Source: Ascaphus truei
Taxonomy: Eukaryota; Chordata; Amphibia; Anura; Ascaphidae
NCBI GenBank assembly: GCA_036426205.1
Contig: WSYH01000838.1
Location: 62,001-126,000 of the forward strand
Direction: 5' to 3'
Length of the DNA: 64,000 nt
The first letter of the stretch is position 1. The number at the start of each line of letters is the position of its first letter. Shown here one piece after another: positions 1-11,401 of the stretch. The notes below the pieces were generated by a model, which did no database searches, was not told the DNA's origin, and saw nothing but the letters and a program-made list of their open reading frames with translations. The position numbers and the translations under genes are program-made.

Positions 1-35
1 ATACAAGGGTCAACTAACATATGTTTGTGCATTAA

Positions 36-535
36 AGCAGCCGTCCAAGCTGCCGCCCCCCCCTCCTTTAATATGAACATCAATACAGTCCACACAATGA
101 TAAGTAATTAGCTAAGTAATTAGCTAAGTAATTAGCTAAGTTCCCGATCGATCCGTTCTCCTGTAATCGATCGGCGAAGATTCGGCTCGGGGGTTCATTA
201 AATGGCTGTCAGTGCAGCAGAAGAGGACCAATGATGCAAGGTTCTGTGGGGAAGATCATGTGACCAGGCAGTCACTAGATACAATTGTTGCACTGCTAGA
301 GAGTGGGCAGGGCTCAAAAAGAGGTGTGCCAGAGCCTGTTTCAGAAGAGGAAGGGGGTGTGACTTTGTAAATGGTTGCTATAGAAACAAAAAAATGCTTG
401 TTACATTATAATACATTAAAAATGTCATTCAGAGTTGTTGTTTTTTTAAATGCTACAAGTATTTTCTCGTAGTACAGAACTGATTTTTTTTTTTTTTTTT
501 TTAAACACATGTAGGATATTGCTTGGTCTGCAGCT
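36..535 (+). mobile_element. TTAA-flanked MITE, copy A (about 500 bp)
   Basis: The ends are AGCAGCCGTCCAAGC and the inverse of AGCTGCAGACCAAGC, each abutting TTAA (32-35 and 536-539). The interior is near-identical, in opposite orientation, to the copy at 16659-17148. A 12-bp word TAATTAGCTAAG is tandemly repeated near 108-140 here but single in the other copy. TTAA duplication fits Kolobok or piggyBac; the purine-G termini favour Kolobok. The superfamily is inferred. Confidence 0.75.
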
Positions 536-539
536 TTAA

Positions 540-1189
540 ATACCTTCAGTGAACCATAACCAAACCCTACAAAATAGTTAAAGAGTTAATAGGTAGTATG
601 TGTTGAGGAACTGTTATTACCATTAATTGTCAGTAAGGTGGGAATGTTCGAGACAGGAGACAGGAGACAGGAGACATCAATCCGGATCCATGGATGGATA
701 TTACTTTCTTGATTATAGGAATATCATTTATTTAGATCTATGAACCAGGCAAGAGGATGAACTAGCAGCTGTTTGCCTATAAATAAGACTGCTGAGGTTA
801 CCTACTCGGGAAGTGGCAGTAAGTGCAGGCTCGGGAGGGGAAACACAGAACACAAGAGGGTTTTCTCGTGTCCAGAAGCCACTTGTAAACCTTAACTGGT
901 TCAAACAATTCAGGGTTTCAATTAAGACCGGGAGCATTTCAAAAGTTAAACTGCCCGACTTTCCCATTTCATCGGGATCATGACTAAAAGTGCAGTTGCG
1001 GCAAGTTTGGGTTTTAAATCTATTACATCAGTATCGTGTGATACTTTTTTGTATTGGGACTAAATGAATATTATAAGACAAGCTTTGAAGAGTTCTCTCT
1101 CTCTTCCTCAGGTCACGATACTGATTTACAGCGGTTACAGATACATGGTTTTAAATCTCCAATCCTTGTTTACACATTTGGACCCGAGG
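540..1189. other. No feature recognised
   Basis: The only structure seen is a short GGAGACA tandem run near 655-676. Confidence 0.6.
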
Positions 1190-1500
1190 AATACAGAGAG
1201 GCACATTTTTTGGACGAATTCGGATCCGCAGCGGATCGGCCGGCTCCTTTGGTCCGCGGATTTCGTCGGATCAATGTCAAAAAGGGCGATTTCGGTGTTT
1301 TGCGAATGTTAACATTATTATTACCAATACGCTCCGCGCATTACGCAACCTGTGGACGGATCTGTAGCATTCAATCCACGGGTTGTATCCGATGGCGGTT
1401 TTTGATGAACCTGCGCGGATTCAAAACGCCCAACTCCGTTTGTGGATTTCACACCGCGAAACGATTATTCGAGGGTGGCAGGAAAATCAAGGAAACGGAT
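1190..1500. repeat. Dispersed CpG-containing repeat (GGATCCGC family)
   Basis: GGCTCCTTTGGTCCGCGGAT and GTCAAAAAGGGCGAT recur, diverged, at 56505-56640 and on the other strand at 57890-58035. The class is unknown. Confidence 0.55.
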
Positions 1501-1559
1501 TTGGGGGGGATTCGCCCGTCTCTACTGAGGAACCTTTCCTTATGGTCAGGGCTATGTAC

Positions 1560-2110
1560 AAAATCACCAAAATAAAATTCATAGGCAAAACTGCCACCCC
1601 GGAAAGGGCGGGACATAGGGGGGCGCAAACCAGCACTTACCCACATCTTGCGCGCTCTTACCCACGCACCATCTATATGGCTGAGAGACCGTGCATATGT
1701 TTTATGGACTATTCTGATGTGATACCATTCATAGCCTGGGAATGGGGGTTATTTCATGGACACTAATGCAGTTACGCTACTCGTCTCCTTTGCCCAACAT
1801 TTTGCTATTTTGTCAGCCATAATGATAACACTTTGCTTGCCCCAAAACTATAGTTCACCAGTGTTTTAATGCCAGTCTATGGTCTCCCGCAGCCCGAGCT
1901 CACGTTAACTCCAGATCCTCTGGCTTATATTTTGTATAAACCGTCCTCTGTTTCTGCTTCTCAACTGAAATTAAATCTCGCTTCTCATGCATAAAATAAG
2001 GTCCTTGTACTTGGGAAAAGAAAACATTGGTTCTTTGATTTCCTGAGATAGAAATCCAGTAGCCTTCATAGGGTTTTTGCACCGACTAATTTCTCCAACT
2101 TTAAGACAAT
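1560..2110. other. No feature recognised
   Basis: The open frames here are short and lack recognisable protein character. Confidence 0.6.
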
Positions 2111-2115
2111 GGGGG

Positions 2116-2227
2116 TGATTCTATATGTGCCAAAGTGGCCGGTTTAGGAAGAAATTCCATATAGAAGTCAATGGGGAAATGCATCCAAGAACGACCCAAT
2201 CAGCCACTTTGGCACCTATAGAGTTAG
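2116..2227. mobile_element. Small inverted-repeat element
   Basis: TGATTCTATATGTGCCAAAG and the near-inverse of CAGCCACTTTGGCACCTATA form 25-bp arms around an 80-bp core. It is probably a miniature transposon; no clear target duplication was found. Confidence 0.5.
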
Positions 2228-2584
2228 CCCTATAGAGCAGTTTAGTTCCATTAATTTAAATGGAGCTCATGTCTTCTCCAGCTCAGAGAATCAGCCTTCC
2301 AGCATATATAATAGTAGCCAGAGTCTTATATGAGTAGGCAGAGGCTTCGTCCGATATTTACTAAGCCGGAAGACACCTGTCTGTGGATGAGCCCTTAGAG
2401 CCCAACGACTCCTATGGAAGGTGACTTTATAGCAGAAGACTGCTTTGTAAATAAACCTCTTCATCCTCTGTTGACCACTTCTGTATGTTTGGTAGAAAAG
2501 AACGAGACCAGCGCAGGTTCCTCCAAGTTTGAAACCATATTCCAATTCCTTTTGTAGAGGGGATTTCACTTCCAGACATGAATG

Positions 2585-2870
2585 CAACAATATCAATTAA
2601 AATGGAATTATAATCAACTATGCTCCGTTAGCATTTTATCAACCCGTCAGCCTCATTTACATGTTGCTAACTACAGCCCAATTAACAGTGTAACCGGAAT
2701 AAAATCAATTATGTGAGCTGTCAATCACACCGGCTTTTCAGTGGGATGGAGAACAAATTAGGTAATTGAGGGATAAAGGTGAAACAGCCATTAAAAGGAG
2801 AGAGACTGGACGACATTGACAGAGAAGTTCCGCCACATGCTCTTTAAGTGATTTTACAGCAATATGTCGA
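2585..2870. promoter_or_regulatory. Candidate conserved non-coding element
   Basis: It is unique-looking AT-rich sequence with TGTCAATCA (PBX/MEIS-like), ATTTACATG and several TAATT or ATTA homeodomain-type words. It has no repeat signature and no ORF. The call rests on composition only. Confidence 0.25.
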
Positions 2871-3339
2871 ACTCGGAAGACGGAGATAATATTTCACAGA
2901 TTTAATCTTTTGCAAAATGTGTATTTTTATACAGTTTTATTAGAAAAGGCCACTAGCTTTGAGAAATATATCCGCTTTCTAAACGGCAACTCGTTTTAGA
3001 TTGAGAAAACGTTGGCTTTCCGTACGTAGCAGAATGGGCTGGATTCACTAACCCGCGCCCCACCAGCCTGTGTAAGGACGTGCGTTCGAAGGATAGCAGC
3101 GTATGGGGTCTGTGAGCTGCCCCATATCATTGGTGCACAGCTGCTGCCCGTGCCCCAGGTCCGTAACCTCTGCATTTTCTCTGACCAGTCTTAACATATC
3201 AGCCCAAGTGGGCTCCGTTGTTGAGACGGGGTTTTTAAATCTGAGAGTTTGGGTCCACGCCTGTCGTCTATGGACCTCGAGTCACTGGTCCATGCCTTGG
3301 TGCTGACGTGGTTGGGCTACGGGAATGCTTTATATGCCA

Positions 3340-3660
3340 CATTACGGGTGTGCCTGACGCGGAGGCTGCAGCTCGGACACTGACACGTGTTTCTCGCTTT
3401 CAGCAGATCTCTCCCATCTTACGCGATCTCCACTGGCGCCCAGAGATCTTCCATGTTGGCCTTTTAAACCTCGCACGGTCAAGGACCTGCCAATCTGCCG
3501 TCTCTTTTGAAGTCTCGGAGGGATACGTGCTGAGATCTCAGGGAGGGTCCGTCTCTCCCTGCCAAGGGCGCTGCACCCTACGCTGGGTGGGAGGGCCTGC
3601 TACAAATGTCACCTCCAGAACTGTACTCAGTACAGATGTATCCGTCTTCACTGCTCTTTA
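3340..3660 (+). pseudogene. LINE ORF2 C-terminal fragment, decayed
   Basis: The frame around 3360-3480 reads AAARTLTRVSRFQQISPILR and then DLHWRPE. This is the region after the reverse transcriptase in L2/CR1/Rex-type LINE ORF2 (typically ISPILRDLHWLPV). Text past about 3480 is out of frame and damaged. The class within non-LTR elements cannot be fixed. Confidence 0.6.
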
Positions 3661-3699
3661 TGTTGTGATATGTTGTGATATTGTGCACCGAAGCTGCCT

Positions 3700-4465
3700 A
3701 TAAATCCCATGGAAACTTTGTGATGTTCTGCGTCACAAACACACATATTGTGTTATGTGCGGCAGCAACGTTGCGCGCGCTTTTACATGGCGACTCACGT
3801 TCGTTTGAATAGGATTTTGATGCAATGTCTCCAATCAGAGAATTCATATTGTAAGTAACTTTGGGAGTTAAATTCAGTTCAGTAGCACCAGTGAGAGTTA
3901 TTTTAGCCCACTACAAACCAAGCCTAGGCTTGTATGTTTATCAGATAAACTTTAGTGTTATATTTCTTAATGCAAAACCCCCCACGTTTCTAGGTCACCG
4001 AGATGCATTTAAAAACCTTCAGAACTTTTTCTCTGTTGATATTATAGAGAATATTTTGTGCAGATTAGTGGAGCCCACATATGAGAATCTGTTAATGGTA
4101 TTTGAATGCAGTTATTACTCCTGACTTGTAGGAATGTGGCATTAAGAAAACCCTTTTGCAAAACCTATTAGTTTTAAGCAGGTTTTGCTATCATGCCAAA
4201 TCAGTCATACTGGATCTCTTACATAAGCCTGACAGCTCATTTGTTTAACTTGGGTCAGATTTGAAAGTTTTGATGAAGTTTAATCTTCTGACCTCCGTTT
4301 ACTTTGGCTCAGGAAGTCTTTTAACTTTCTGTATAGAGCCGACTTCCTATATACCTAATCTTTACTGCAGCATTGAGGCTCAAGAGGAATATCTAGCGAG
4401 AGATGCATGTGAGGAACTGAACAATGAAACAGATGAAGCATGTAGATGTAGGAAGATATGAAATA
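3700..4465. other. No feature recognised
   Basis: AT-rich sequence without repeat or coding signal. Confidence 0.6.
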
Positions 4466-4469
4466 GAAA

Positions 4470-4740
4470 CCTGAACTGTAATATAATAATAATAACTTTA
4501 TTTCATATAGCACGTTTCTTAGTGTGCCATACGCAGCACATAGAAATGTTACAGACACAGCAACTGCCCCGTGGAGCTTACAATCTATGTGTTTGGTGCA
4601 TGAGGCACAGGGAGATAAAGTGACTTACCCAAGGTCACAAGGAGCCAACACCGGGAATTGAACCAAGCTCCACATGCTTTAAATTCAGTATAGTGATTTA
4701 CAGTCAGAGTCATTACTCATTGAGCTGCTTCTTCTCCCTT
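4470..4740 (+). mobile_element. L2/MIR-like retroposon copy
   Basis: It contains CAGGGAGATAAAGTGACTTA, CCCAAGGTCACAAGGAGCC and GGGAATTGAACC. That is the same order of words as the conserved 3' part of vertebrate L2 and MIR elements. It starts at a TAA-rich run and ends in ACTCATTGAGC next to a CTTCTCC tract. Confidence 0.7.
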
Positions 4741-4812
4741 CTCCTTCCTTCTCCCTTCTCCTTGCTTCTCCCTCCTTCTCCCTTCTCCCTCCTTCTTCTT
4801 CCTTCTCCCTAT
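4728..4812. repeat. CTTCTCC pyrimidine tract
   Basis: CCTTCTCC and CTTCTCCCTC words repeat for about 80 bp; such a strand-biased tract could form triplex DNA. Confidence 0.9.
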
Positions 4813-4814
4813 TA

Positions 4815-6220
4815 TATATATATTTATACTATACTTTGAGTAGACAAGTGTCTATGATGGTGACAATACAGATGTAATAAGACTTACTCTGCTCCACACC
4901 ACGGATGAACAAGCGTCGGTGGCACCCGAAACAGCGTCTACCGTAATGGAACTGTGAGGCATCCATGCTTCAGAATGGGACCCCCACAGCATTAATCCTT
5001 TGGGGGGCGTGACCGCACGTGGCAGCGGCACCGAAGACTGTTTCCCACATCTGTACAGCTAAAGTCTTCTTTCCCTTACACTGCGTATGTAATGCGTTGC
5101 TGGTCTCTGCGGAAGGGAAAGGATTCATGTTGGATGACATTGTTCCAGAACCTGATTGTCTCTGGCTTATTACATTAAGTAGAAATTAGAGGGGCTCACT
5201 TGGCCTGGTGTTTTTGGTTTTGCCTCTCGATTGTTTTCGGGTTTTGGTTCTGGCTTTGAGTTAGGGTGGAATACAGATACAAGCAAAGGTTTCCGACCGG
5301 GATAGCACTTCAGTGAAACCTTGAAGGGACCAGGTTCAGTTAAAAAAGTTACAATTTATTTAAACAGCAACATGTCAAACCATAGAGACCTCCAACGCGT
5401 TTCTCACCCACCGGTGCTTTGCCAGATTTACTGTGCCCGGTGACGTGGGGTCTAAAGGAAAATGCAGCGGCTCCGGGAACATTAAAGGCCGCGGCTGCCT
5501 GTGGGGATCTCGCACGGAGCGATTTCCCGGTGCCGGCTGATGCCATGGACAGAATTCAATCTGCGTTCTCATTGCCATTAATTCCGATGTAAACTCTGTG
5601 ATATTCTGTGTTGTGAGTAGGTGAAATAAAGCTTGTTACATGTGTATGTATATATATATATGATGTGTGGTGCTGTATGTATACTGTACGTATAGACTGA
5701 TATATATATATATATACACACAAACCATAATATGTATCATGGTGGAGAGAGAGAGAGAGATGAAAAGCTCATCTCAAAGCAATACCCTAATTAAGAGAAA
5801 GATTGCATTTATTGCCACCCAAGAAGTTCCATTATCCAGAAGAATGTGATCCCTTTCCTGCAGCCGCGTGAGGTTTATGGAAGGGCGCTGGCGCTGAGCC
5901 ATTACCTATACAGTATCAGTATTGTTAAAGGAAATGTTACAGGTGCAACTCCTCACATGGGACCAGTGCTGACAAATGAACATGAGGTTTAAAAACTACA
6001 AATGGTGCTTCTCCTGAGTTAAGAGGAGTGGTACAAAGTGCTACATGATGTAACGCTAACGGCTGGGAGTGCTCTGACTAGGTTATATGTCCGTGTTTGT
6101 TTTGTCTGCGTCTGTAATTCAGACATATCTTCCTCAGCACCGGAGTCACTCGGATTTAACAGTGAAAGGTTTGCTCAGGTTTAAGGTATTGTTCAAAAAT
6201 AACCTCAGTGAAATGAGTAG
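4815..6220. other. Mostly unassigned; TA and GA microsatellites
   Basis: (TA)n runs near 5650-5715 and a GAGAGA run near 5745-5760 are visible, besides the possible Penelope remnant noted separately. Confidence 0.55.
5216..5470 (-). mobile_element. Possible Penelope-type remnant with hammerhead-like motif
   Basis: On the minus strand CTGGCAAAGCACC, GGTGGGTGA and GAAACGCGTTGGAGG follow the hammerhead layout, but the CTGANGA core is degraded to CTGGCAA. An AT-rich tail follows. Confidence 0.35.
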
Positions 6221-6227
6221 ATATTAA

Positions 6228-6653
6228 AGGAGCAGCCCCGGCCTGCAAATGCTTTTGCAAGTTTTTTATGTTGTTTAGATAGGATTGAAGCAGGGGGTCT
6301 CCGTAACTGAACCCCGTTAATTTCAGCTCCTGTGACCCCCTGATTCTGCAGATACGTATCTCTGTAGGTGTCGGTATAGTTGCTCCAGCGCAGCAAGCAG
6401 GCCTTTAAAGTTTAAAGCTCCCGCATCCGATGGGCAAACAGGAAGCTGCACCGATTGGTCAGCAGACCGGGAACACTTTAAACAGCGGACATATTGAGAG
6501 TGTCTACTGGCACCTAATTCGGATGTAAGTATCTCAGGAAGCAGGGGGTCCCCAGAGCTGAAATGAATGGGGTTCAACTCTGGAGACCCCCTGCTTCAAC
6601 CCTATATATATATATAAAAAAAAAAAATACATCTGCAGTCTTGGATTGCCTCT
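6228..6653. mobile_element. TTAA-type MITE with internal GCAGGGGGTCTCC inverted repeat
   Basis: It is flanked by TTAA on the left and GTAA (decayed) on the right. The terminal repeats are AGGAGCAGCCCC and the inverse of AGAGGCAATCCAAG. A second, internal inverted pair GAAGCAGGGGGTC / GACCCCCTGCTTC surrounds a unique core. Confidence 0.65.
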
Positions 6654-6659
6654 GTAAGG

Positions 6660-7685
6660 ATTATAACTCAGTGTACTTGGTCTTTCTTTCAGGTTTTGGT
6701 CATACGTCAGCATTTATTTTATTTTATCCATCGTCGAAGAATAAGAAGAAACCCACCGGAGATAAGAATATTCTAAGACTGTTTCAGATGAATTAACTCT
6801 TTCATGGTCAGAAAGACTATTATGCAACTTGTGTTAAATGAGCAGTCCCGAGAATCAGATTGGACCAGGGACACGCTTAAACAGTTAAGGGCCATATTTT
6901 CTACGCAGTCTTCTTCCCGGCACCCCATACAAGCCTTATGGCAAAAGACTGCTTAGTAAAAATGGACCACAATCCAAGCGATTGGTTCCTTAAAATCCTT
7001 TAAATCAGACATCTATAAGTATTTAAAAAAATATTTTTTTTTTAATTGACATGTAAATTAAGATAAAACTTGGGAGGGATTTAACCTTCCTTTAAGAACT
7101 GTCTTTTGTGTAGTGTCCCTCGCCAACCCTTCTTTTTGGTCCTCCGCCAAGGTGGATATGGGCGGAGGAAACACGTGACGGACATGTGTAGGGTTCCTGT
7201 TCTTAATTACCCAAGAAATAGGTGTACGTTATAGGACCTGAGGACTAGCTGGTCGATCCTAATAGCTGGAGTGTCGGTGGTTCCTCGAGGTTAGATTCTC
7301 AACATTATTCTAACTATTTGTGTAAGTGGAACCAACTCAGAAAGTCATAAACCATTGTGACTTAAGACCATCTAGTTGTTGGCAGTGCTTATAGAACCTC
7401 ATAAGAATAACATCCTACCAAAGATCGCTGCATTTTTTAGGACCCAAACCATCGGAGAATTCCCTGAATCAGTGTATTTGTTACATTGCAGATGTATTGG
7501 TTTGGGAGAACCATTTGGTGCTTGGGTAGGTAGTTCACTGGAATGAGGACACAATGGCTAATCTCAGAGTATTGAAAGTAGCCAATGAAACTAGCGATCT
7601 CTAGCAGACATACAGTGGAGCCTTCTAAACTGTTATTGCAATACAACAACAAAATGAATAGATGTTATAAAGGCTTTAGGCGCCG
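6660..7685. other. No feature recognised
   Basis: A CAGTCTTCTTCCC/AAAGACTGCTTAG foldback fragment lies near 6900-6960. The rest shows nothing. Confidence 0.55.
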
Positions 7686-7689
7686 CCCC

Positions 7690-8260
7690 TCCTTTGTAAC
7701 GCTAACCCAAATAACGTCACACCACACAAGGTTGGAAGAAAAGGTCACAGCTTTATTTTAACACCCGCTGTTAAAATCACCCAGCCTGCCCACCAGCCAA
7801 GCAGGATCCATGCGAAACGGGGGGGGAGATCCCTGCCGACAGCCAGCGATCGGCCCGCTCCCTCCCCCCACCCGTATCATGTGCATGGGGGGGAGATCCC
7901 TGCCGACAGCCAGCAATTGGCCCGCTCCCTCCCCCCGCCCAAAAGCACTGTAAAATGGGAGGGGGAGATCCTCATTCAGCCGATGTTGGGCTGCTTCCCT
8001 CCCCCTCCCGCCCCTAGGGTCAGCTTAGGCCCAGCCCTAAAGCTGGCGCCCAGCCTTTTACCAGCGTTGATTGGGCATAGGCCGGCCCGGCCCTACAGCC
8101 GGCGCCTCCAGCCTGCCGCGCTGTTCTAGGGGCTCCAGCTGACAGGCGGACCCTAAAGTCCTCGCCCGTTCTCCGTCTCCTGAGCTTGGCTGGCGCGGCA
8201 GCTCCGCTGTGACGAGGAGACAAACTGCTCCTGTGTGATACAAATCATGTTAATACAACA
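7690..8260. other. GC-rich sequence with a duplicated CCTGCCGACAGCCAGC segment
   Basis: GGGGGAGATCCCTGCCGACA, GCCAGC and CGGCCCGCTCCCTCCCCC occur twice about 70 bp apart, with a looser third copy. No gene is visible. Confidence 0.6.
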
Positions 8261-8687
8261 TTCCAACAGTTTAATACAATAGCAAAACATTGGGGATGGG
8301 TGGGTGGGAATTCCGTTAGCTCTGACTCTTCCCCCCGGGGACCCTCTCTTTATACCCTCTCACCCTCCTCCCCCTAGATGGGAGGGGACAAGCAGCCTTC
8401 CCACTCCGTGGGGGAAGGGGGGTTATCCGACCCCCCAGCTCACGCCAATCAGGACGTCGCAGCCCTTAAGGAGCCTACGACCCCATTTTGGGGCCTCTGT
8501 CTCATCATGTCTCCAGCTCCCCAAACAGCTTGGCTGTGCCGATCTCAGATATACTGTAGCATGTCCCCACTGATTTCAGTGTTTGGTGCATTGCACAAGA
8601 ATTCTCAGTGCTGCCAGTACAGCTCAAGTAAAATGTTTCAATAAGTAATTCTTCAAATAAATCTGGCAAAAGCCCAGAAGGCATAAA
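8260..8687. other. No feature recognised
   Basis: GC-moderate sequence up to the Helitron 5' end, with no coding or repeat signal. Confidence 0.5.
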
Positions 8688-8779
8688 TCTTAATATACAA
8701 AATCGAAAGGTTGGTACTAGCTGCGGTGAATCTGATTGGTCCTCAGCCTCTGGCCAATCAGATTGGTGGGTCTGACGTC

Positions 8780-8965
8780 ACCCAACTGCCACTCTCTTCC
8801 CCCTCGGCAACACACACACACTCACACACACACTCTCTCTCTGTCCTCTCCCACCCCATCACACTCACCTCCCTCCCCGGCGCTCACTCACCTCCCTCCC
8901 CGGCGCTCACTCACCGTCGCTCACTCCCCTCCCTCCCCGGCGGGGGGACAGGCAGTGGCCAGGCA
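8780..8965. repeat. CA/CT-rich and CTCACCTCCCTCCCCGGCG short tandem repeats
   Basis: A run of CACACA and CTCTCT is followed by three copies of a CTCCCTCCCCGGCG-type word. It lies inside the first Helitron. Confidence 0.75.
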
Positions 8966-9194
8966 GCCTGCAGCTGCCTCCGGCGCCGAGAGCCTAAGAT
9001 GGCGGCGCCCGGAAGGACCCCCTTCCTCCCTCGCGGCGCCGAGTGCCTAGCCTCAACTGCCACACACGCACACACACCACCTCCCGCCCAAACCGCCGCC
9101 TCACACCCCTGCGCCTCCAGCCTCCCCTCCACACAGCACCACACACACACCACCTCCCCTCCCTCACCCCTGTGCCTCTGGCCGGCACCAAGCG

Positions 9195-9530
9195 GTGGAA
9201 CGGACGGCCGGGATGGGGTGGAACGGACGGCCGGGAGGGGGCGGAACGGACGGTCAGGAGGGGGCGGAACGGACAGCCGGGAGGGAGGGAGCGGAACGGA
9301 CGGCCGGGAGGGGGCGGAACGGACGGCCGAGGTTCGGACGGCCGGCCGGGATGGGCGTAACGGCGGTCCGGGAGGATGCGGAACGGACGGTCCGGGAGGA
9401 GAGGGGCGGACCGGACGGCCGGGTTCTGACGTACGTCGGAGGGGCGGAAAGGACGGCTGGGAGGGGGCGGTACGGACGGCCGGGAGGGGGCGGAACGGAC
9501 GGCCGGGAAGGGGCGGCCCACACCACCCCC
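9195..9530. repeat. 22-23 bp G-rich minisatellite (GGAACGGACGGCCGGGAG)
   Basis: About 12 to 14 variable units built on GGCGGAACGGACGGCCGGGA. The G-rich strand is on top, and CpG is frequent. It lies inside the Helitron; the open frames through it come from repetition. Confidence 0.85.
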
Positions 9531-9690
9531 CTCACCCGTACGGAACTGCGGGGGGCAGGGCCTGCACCCGAGAAGGGTGCCGCACGGAACTGCGGGGGGG
9601 TGGGGCCTGCGCTCGAGAAAGGCGCCATACGGATCTGTGGGGGGGCGGGTCCTGCACCCGAGAAGGCCGCCGCTGAGCGCCACACGGGAC
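9530..9690. repeat. About 58-bp minisatellite, three copies
   Basis: Three units carry the words GGAACTGCGGGGG, GGCCTGC and CCCGAGAAGG. They sit between the G-rich and the C-rich arrays of the Helitron. Confidence 0.75.
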
Positions 9691-9702
9691 TGAGGTGTGT
9701 GT

Positions 9703-10460
9703 GTGATTGACCACTGTCCCCGTCCCTCCCCCCCTCCTGTCCACTGTCACTGTCTCCCTCCCCCTGTCCACTGTCCCCCCCCCTCCTGTCCACTGTCCCC
9801 CCCTCCTGTCCACTGTTCCCCCCTTGCCCTGCCCCCCCTCCTGTCCACGTGCCCCCCCTCATGTCCGTCCCTTCCCCCCTCCTGTCCACTGTCCCCCCCC
9901 TCCTGTCCACTGTCCCCCCTCTGTCCACTGGCCCCCCTCCTGTCCACTGTCACTTCCCGCCCTCCNNNNNCCTCCTGTCCACTGTCCCCCCCCTACCTGT
10001 CCACTGCCCCCCTCCCCTGTCCACTGTTGTCCCCCTCCTGTACCACTGCCCCCCTCATGTCACTGCCCCCCCATCCTGTCCACTGTCCCCCCCTCCTGTC
10101 CATGTCCCCCTCCTGTCACGTCTCCCCTCGTCCACTGTCTACCTCCTCCTGTCCTCTGCCCCCCTCTCCTGTCACTGTCCCCCCCTCCTGTCCACTGTCC
10201 CCCCCCTCCCTGTCCACTGTCCCCCCTCCTGTCCACTGTCCCCCTCTCCTGTCCACTGCGCCCCCTCCTGTCCACCTGTCACCCCCTCCTGTCACTGTCC
10301 ACCCCTCCTGTCCACTGTCCCCCCTCCTGTCCACTGCCCCCTCCTGTCCACTGCCCCCCTCCTGTCCACTGTCCCCCCCTCCTGTCCACTGTCCCGCCCT
10401 CCTGTCCACTGTCCCCCCTCCTGTCCACTGCCCCCCCCCCTCCTGTCCACTGTTCTTCCC
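9703..10460. repeat. 19-bp C-rich minisatellite (CCCCCCTCCTGTCCACTGT)
   Basis: About 35 to 40 units of CCCCCTCCTGTCCACTGTC with length noise in the C run. A 5-N gap interrupts it. Long open frames here are tandem-repeat artefacts. Confidence 0.92.
9966..9970. other. Assembly gap (5 N)
   Basis: Five undetermined bases lie within the C-rich minisatellite, showing that array length here is not reliable. Confidence 0.99.
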
Positions 10461-10599
10461 TCCCCTCTTGGGGAGAGGAGGGGGAGAGAAGGGAGCGGGA
10501 AATTTAACTCACGGGCAACGCCGGGTCTCTCAGCTAGTTTACAATAAATCCACGCTACCCCCTGAAATGTTGGTGTTTCATTCAGCGTAAATCCTCATT

Positions 10600-11130
10600 A
10601 AGCAACTTTCATGAGATCCTGACAAAGCACGTAGTGCGAAACGCGTAGAGGTCACGACAGGTCACCCTGCGCGTATCCTGACCGGCTGAGACAGCGTTTG
10701 CAGGGAGCTCGGGCGGTGGCAACATCTCTGCGGTGGCGCGGTCCAGACCCTTAACGTTCACCGCGGAACCCGCTCTGGGCGTCAGTGTAAGTCTCCGTCT
10801 CCCCCTGTCAGCCTCAGGCAGCTGTTCAGCGACTACTTTTAGCCTTATTCTGGATAAATCCCGTTTTATTGAACATTGTCCCTTTTTTAATATATTTTTT
10901 TATATATTTTTGTTATGTTGTTTATAGATTTAGTTTAATTAGATACATTTTATTATTGATGTGGTTTTTGTTTATTGTAAACTTAACCCGGATCTATGGC
11001 TCCTGTGTACTGAGGTGGGGTGGGATCCCCTCAGTTATTTTCAGTTATTTTTTGTTTTTATTAATAAATAATTTACATTATTTTAATCTCCGGTGCGCAT
11101 TGTGTGCATTTTTCTTCTTTTCATCTCAAG
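10600..11130 (+). mobile_element. Penelope-type 3' region remnant with a decayed hammerhead
   Basis: CTGACAA at 10619-10625, a GCAC/GTGC hairpin and GAAACGCGTAGAGG reproduce the hammerhead order seen at 26455-26492, with core base G8 changed to A. Downstream T/A-rich sequence ends in CGGTGCGCATTGTGTGC and a TTCTTCTTTT tail, much like the intact element's end. No ORF remains. Confidence 0.5.
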
Positions 11131-11401
11131 GTATCCCCCTCTTGGGGGTCACCTTGTTTTAGGAGCTCATTGGGGAGACGCTCTACACACGCTGCAAGGG
11201 GATTAATGTTTCCAGCGAACGATATACCTGCAGCACGAGCGCTGAATTTCCCACATTATCTGTTGGTTTTTAACACCCTGTTTTTCTGCCGCGTTATCTC
11301 TCCCCAGCTGAACGCGTGATAACATCCAGTATGTAAACCTATACATCGGGCTTCAAACTGGGCACGTGCCACAGCTGTATTACTCTGAGGAACTAGACTA
11401 C

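Larger units (their letters stand above)
8688..10537 (+). mobile_element. Non-autonomous Helitron carrying three minisatellites
   Basis: The right end shows the Helitron hallmark: a CGGGCAACGCCGGG hairpin a few bases before terminal CAGCTAG, followed by T. The left end TCTTAATATACAAAATCG follows an A, matching the A/T insertion rule. It resembles the 5' end of the second Helitron at 50740-52512. Both copies carry a CTGATTGG/CCAATGAG-type segment just inside the 5' end and then long tandem repeats. No Rep or helicase frame is present, so any movement would need a partner. Confidence 0.72.

Noticed and set aside
1054..1766. Overlapping frames of 173 and 127 codons
   Set aside because: They lie in a dispersed CpG-containing repeat and have no recognisable domain.
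4660..4680. tRNA gene suggested by GGGAATTGAACC (B-box/T-arm-like)
   Set aside because: No cloverleaf can be placed around it; the word is part of the L2/MIR-like 3' consensus and recurs at 14990 and 42330.
8711..10590. Open frames of 200-320 codons rich in Pro, Arg and Gly
   Set aside because: Products of G-rich and C-rich minisatellites in a Helitron; all frames are open because stops are rare in such DNA, and one frame crosses an N gap.
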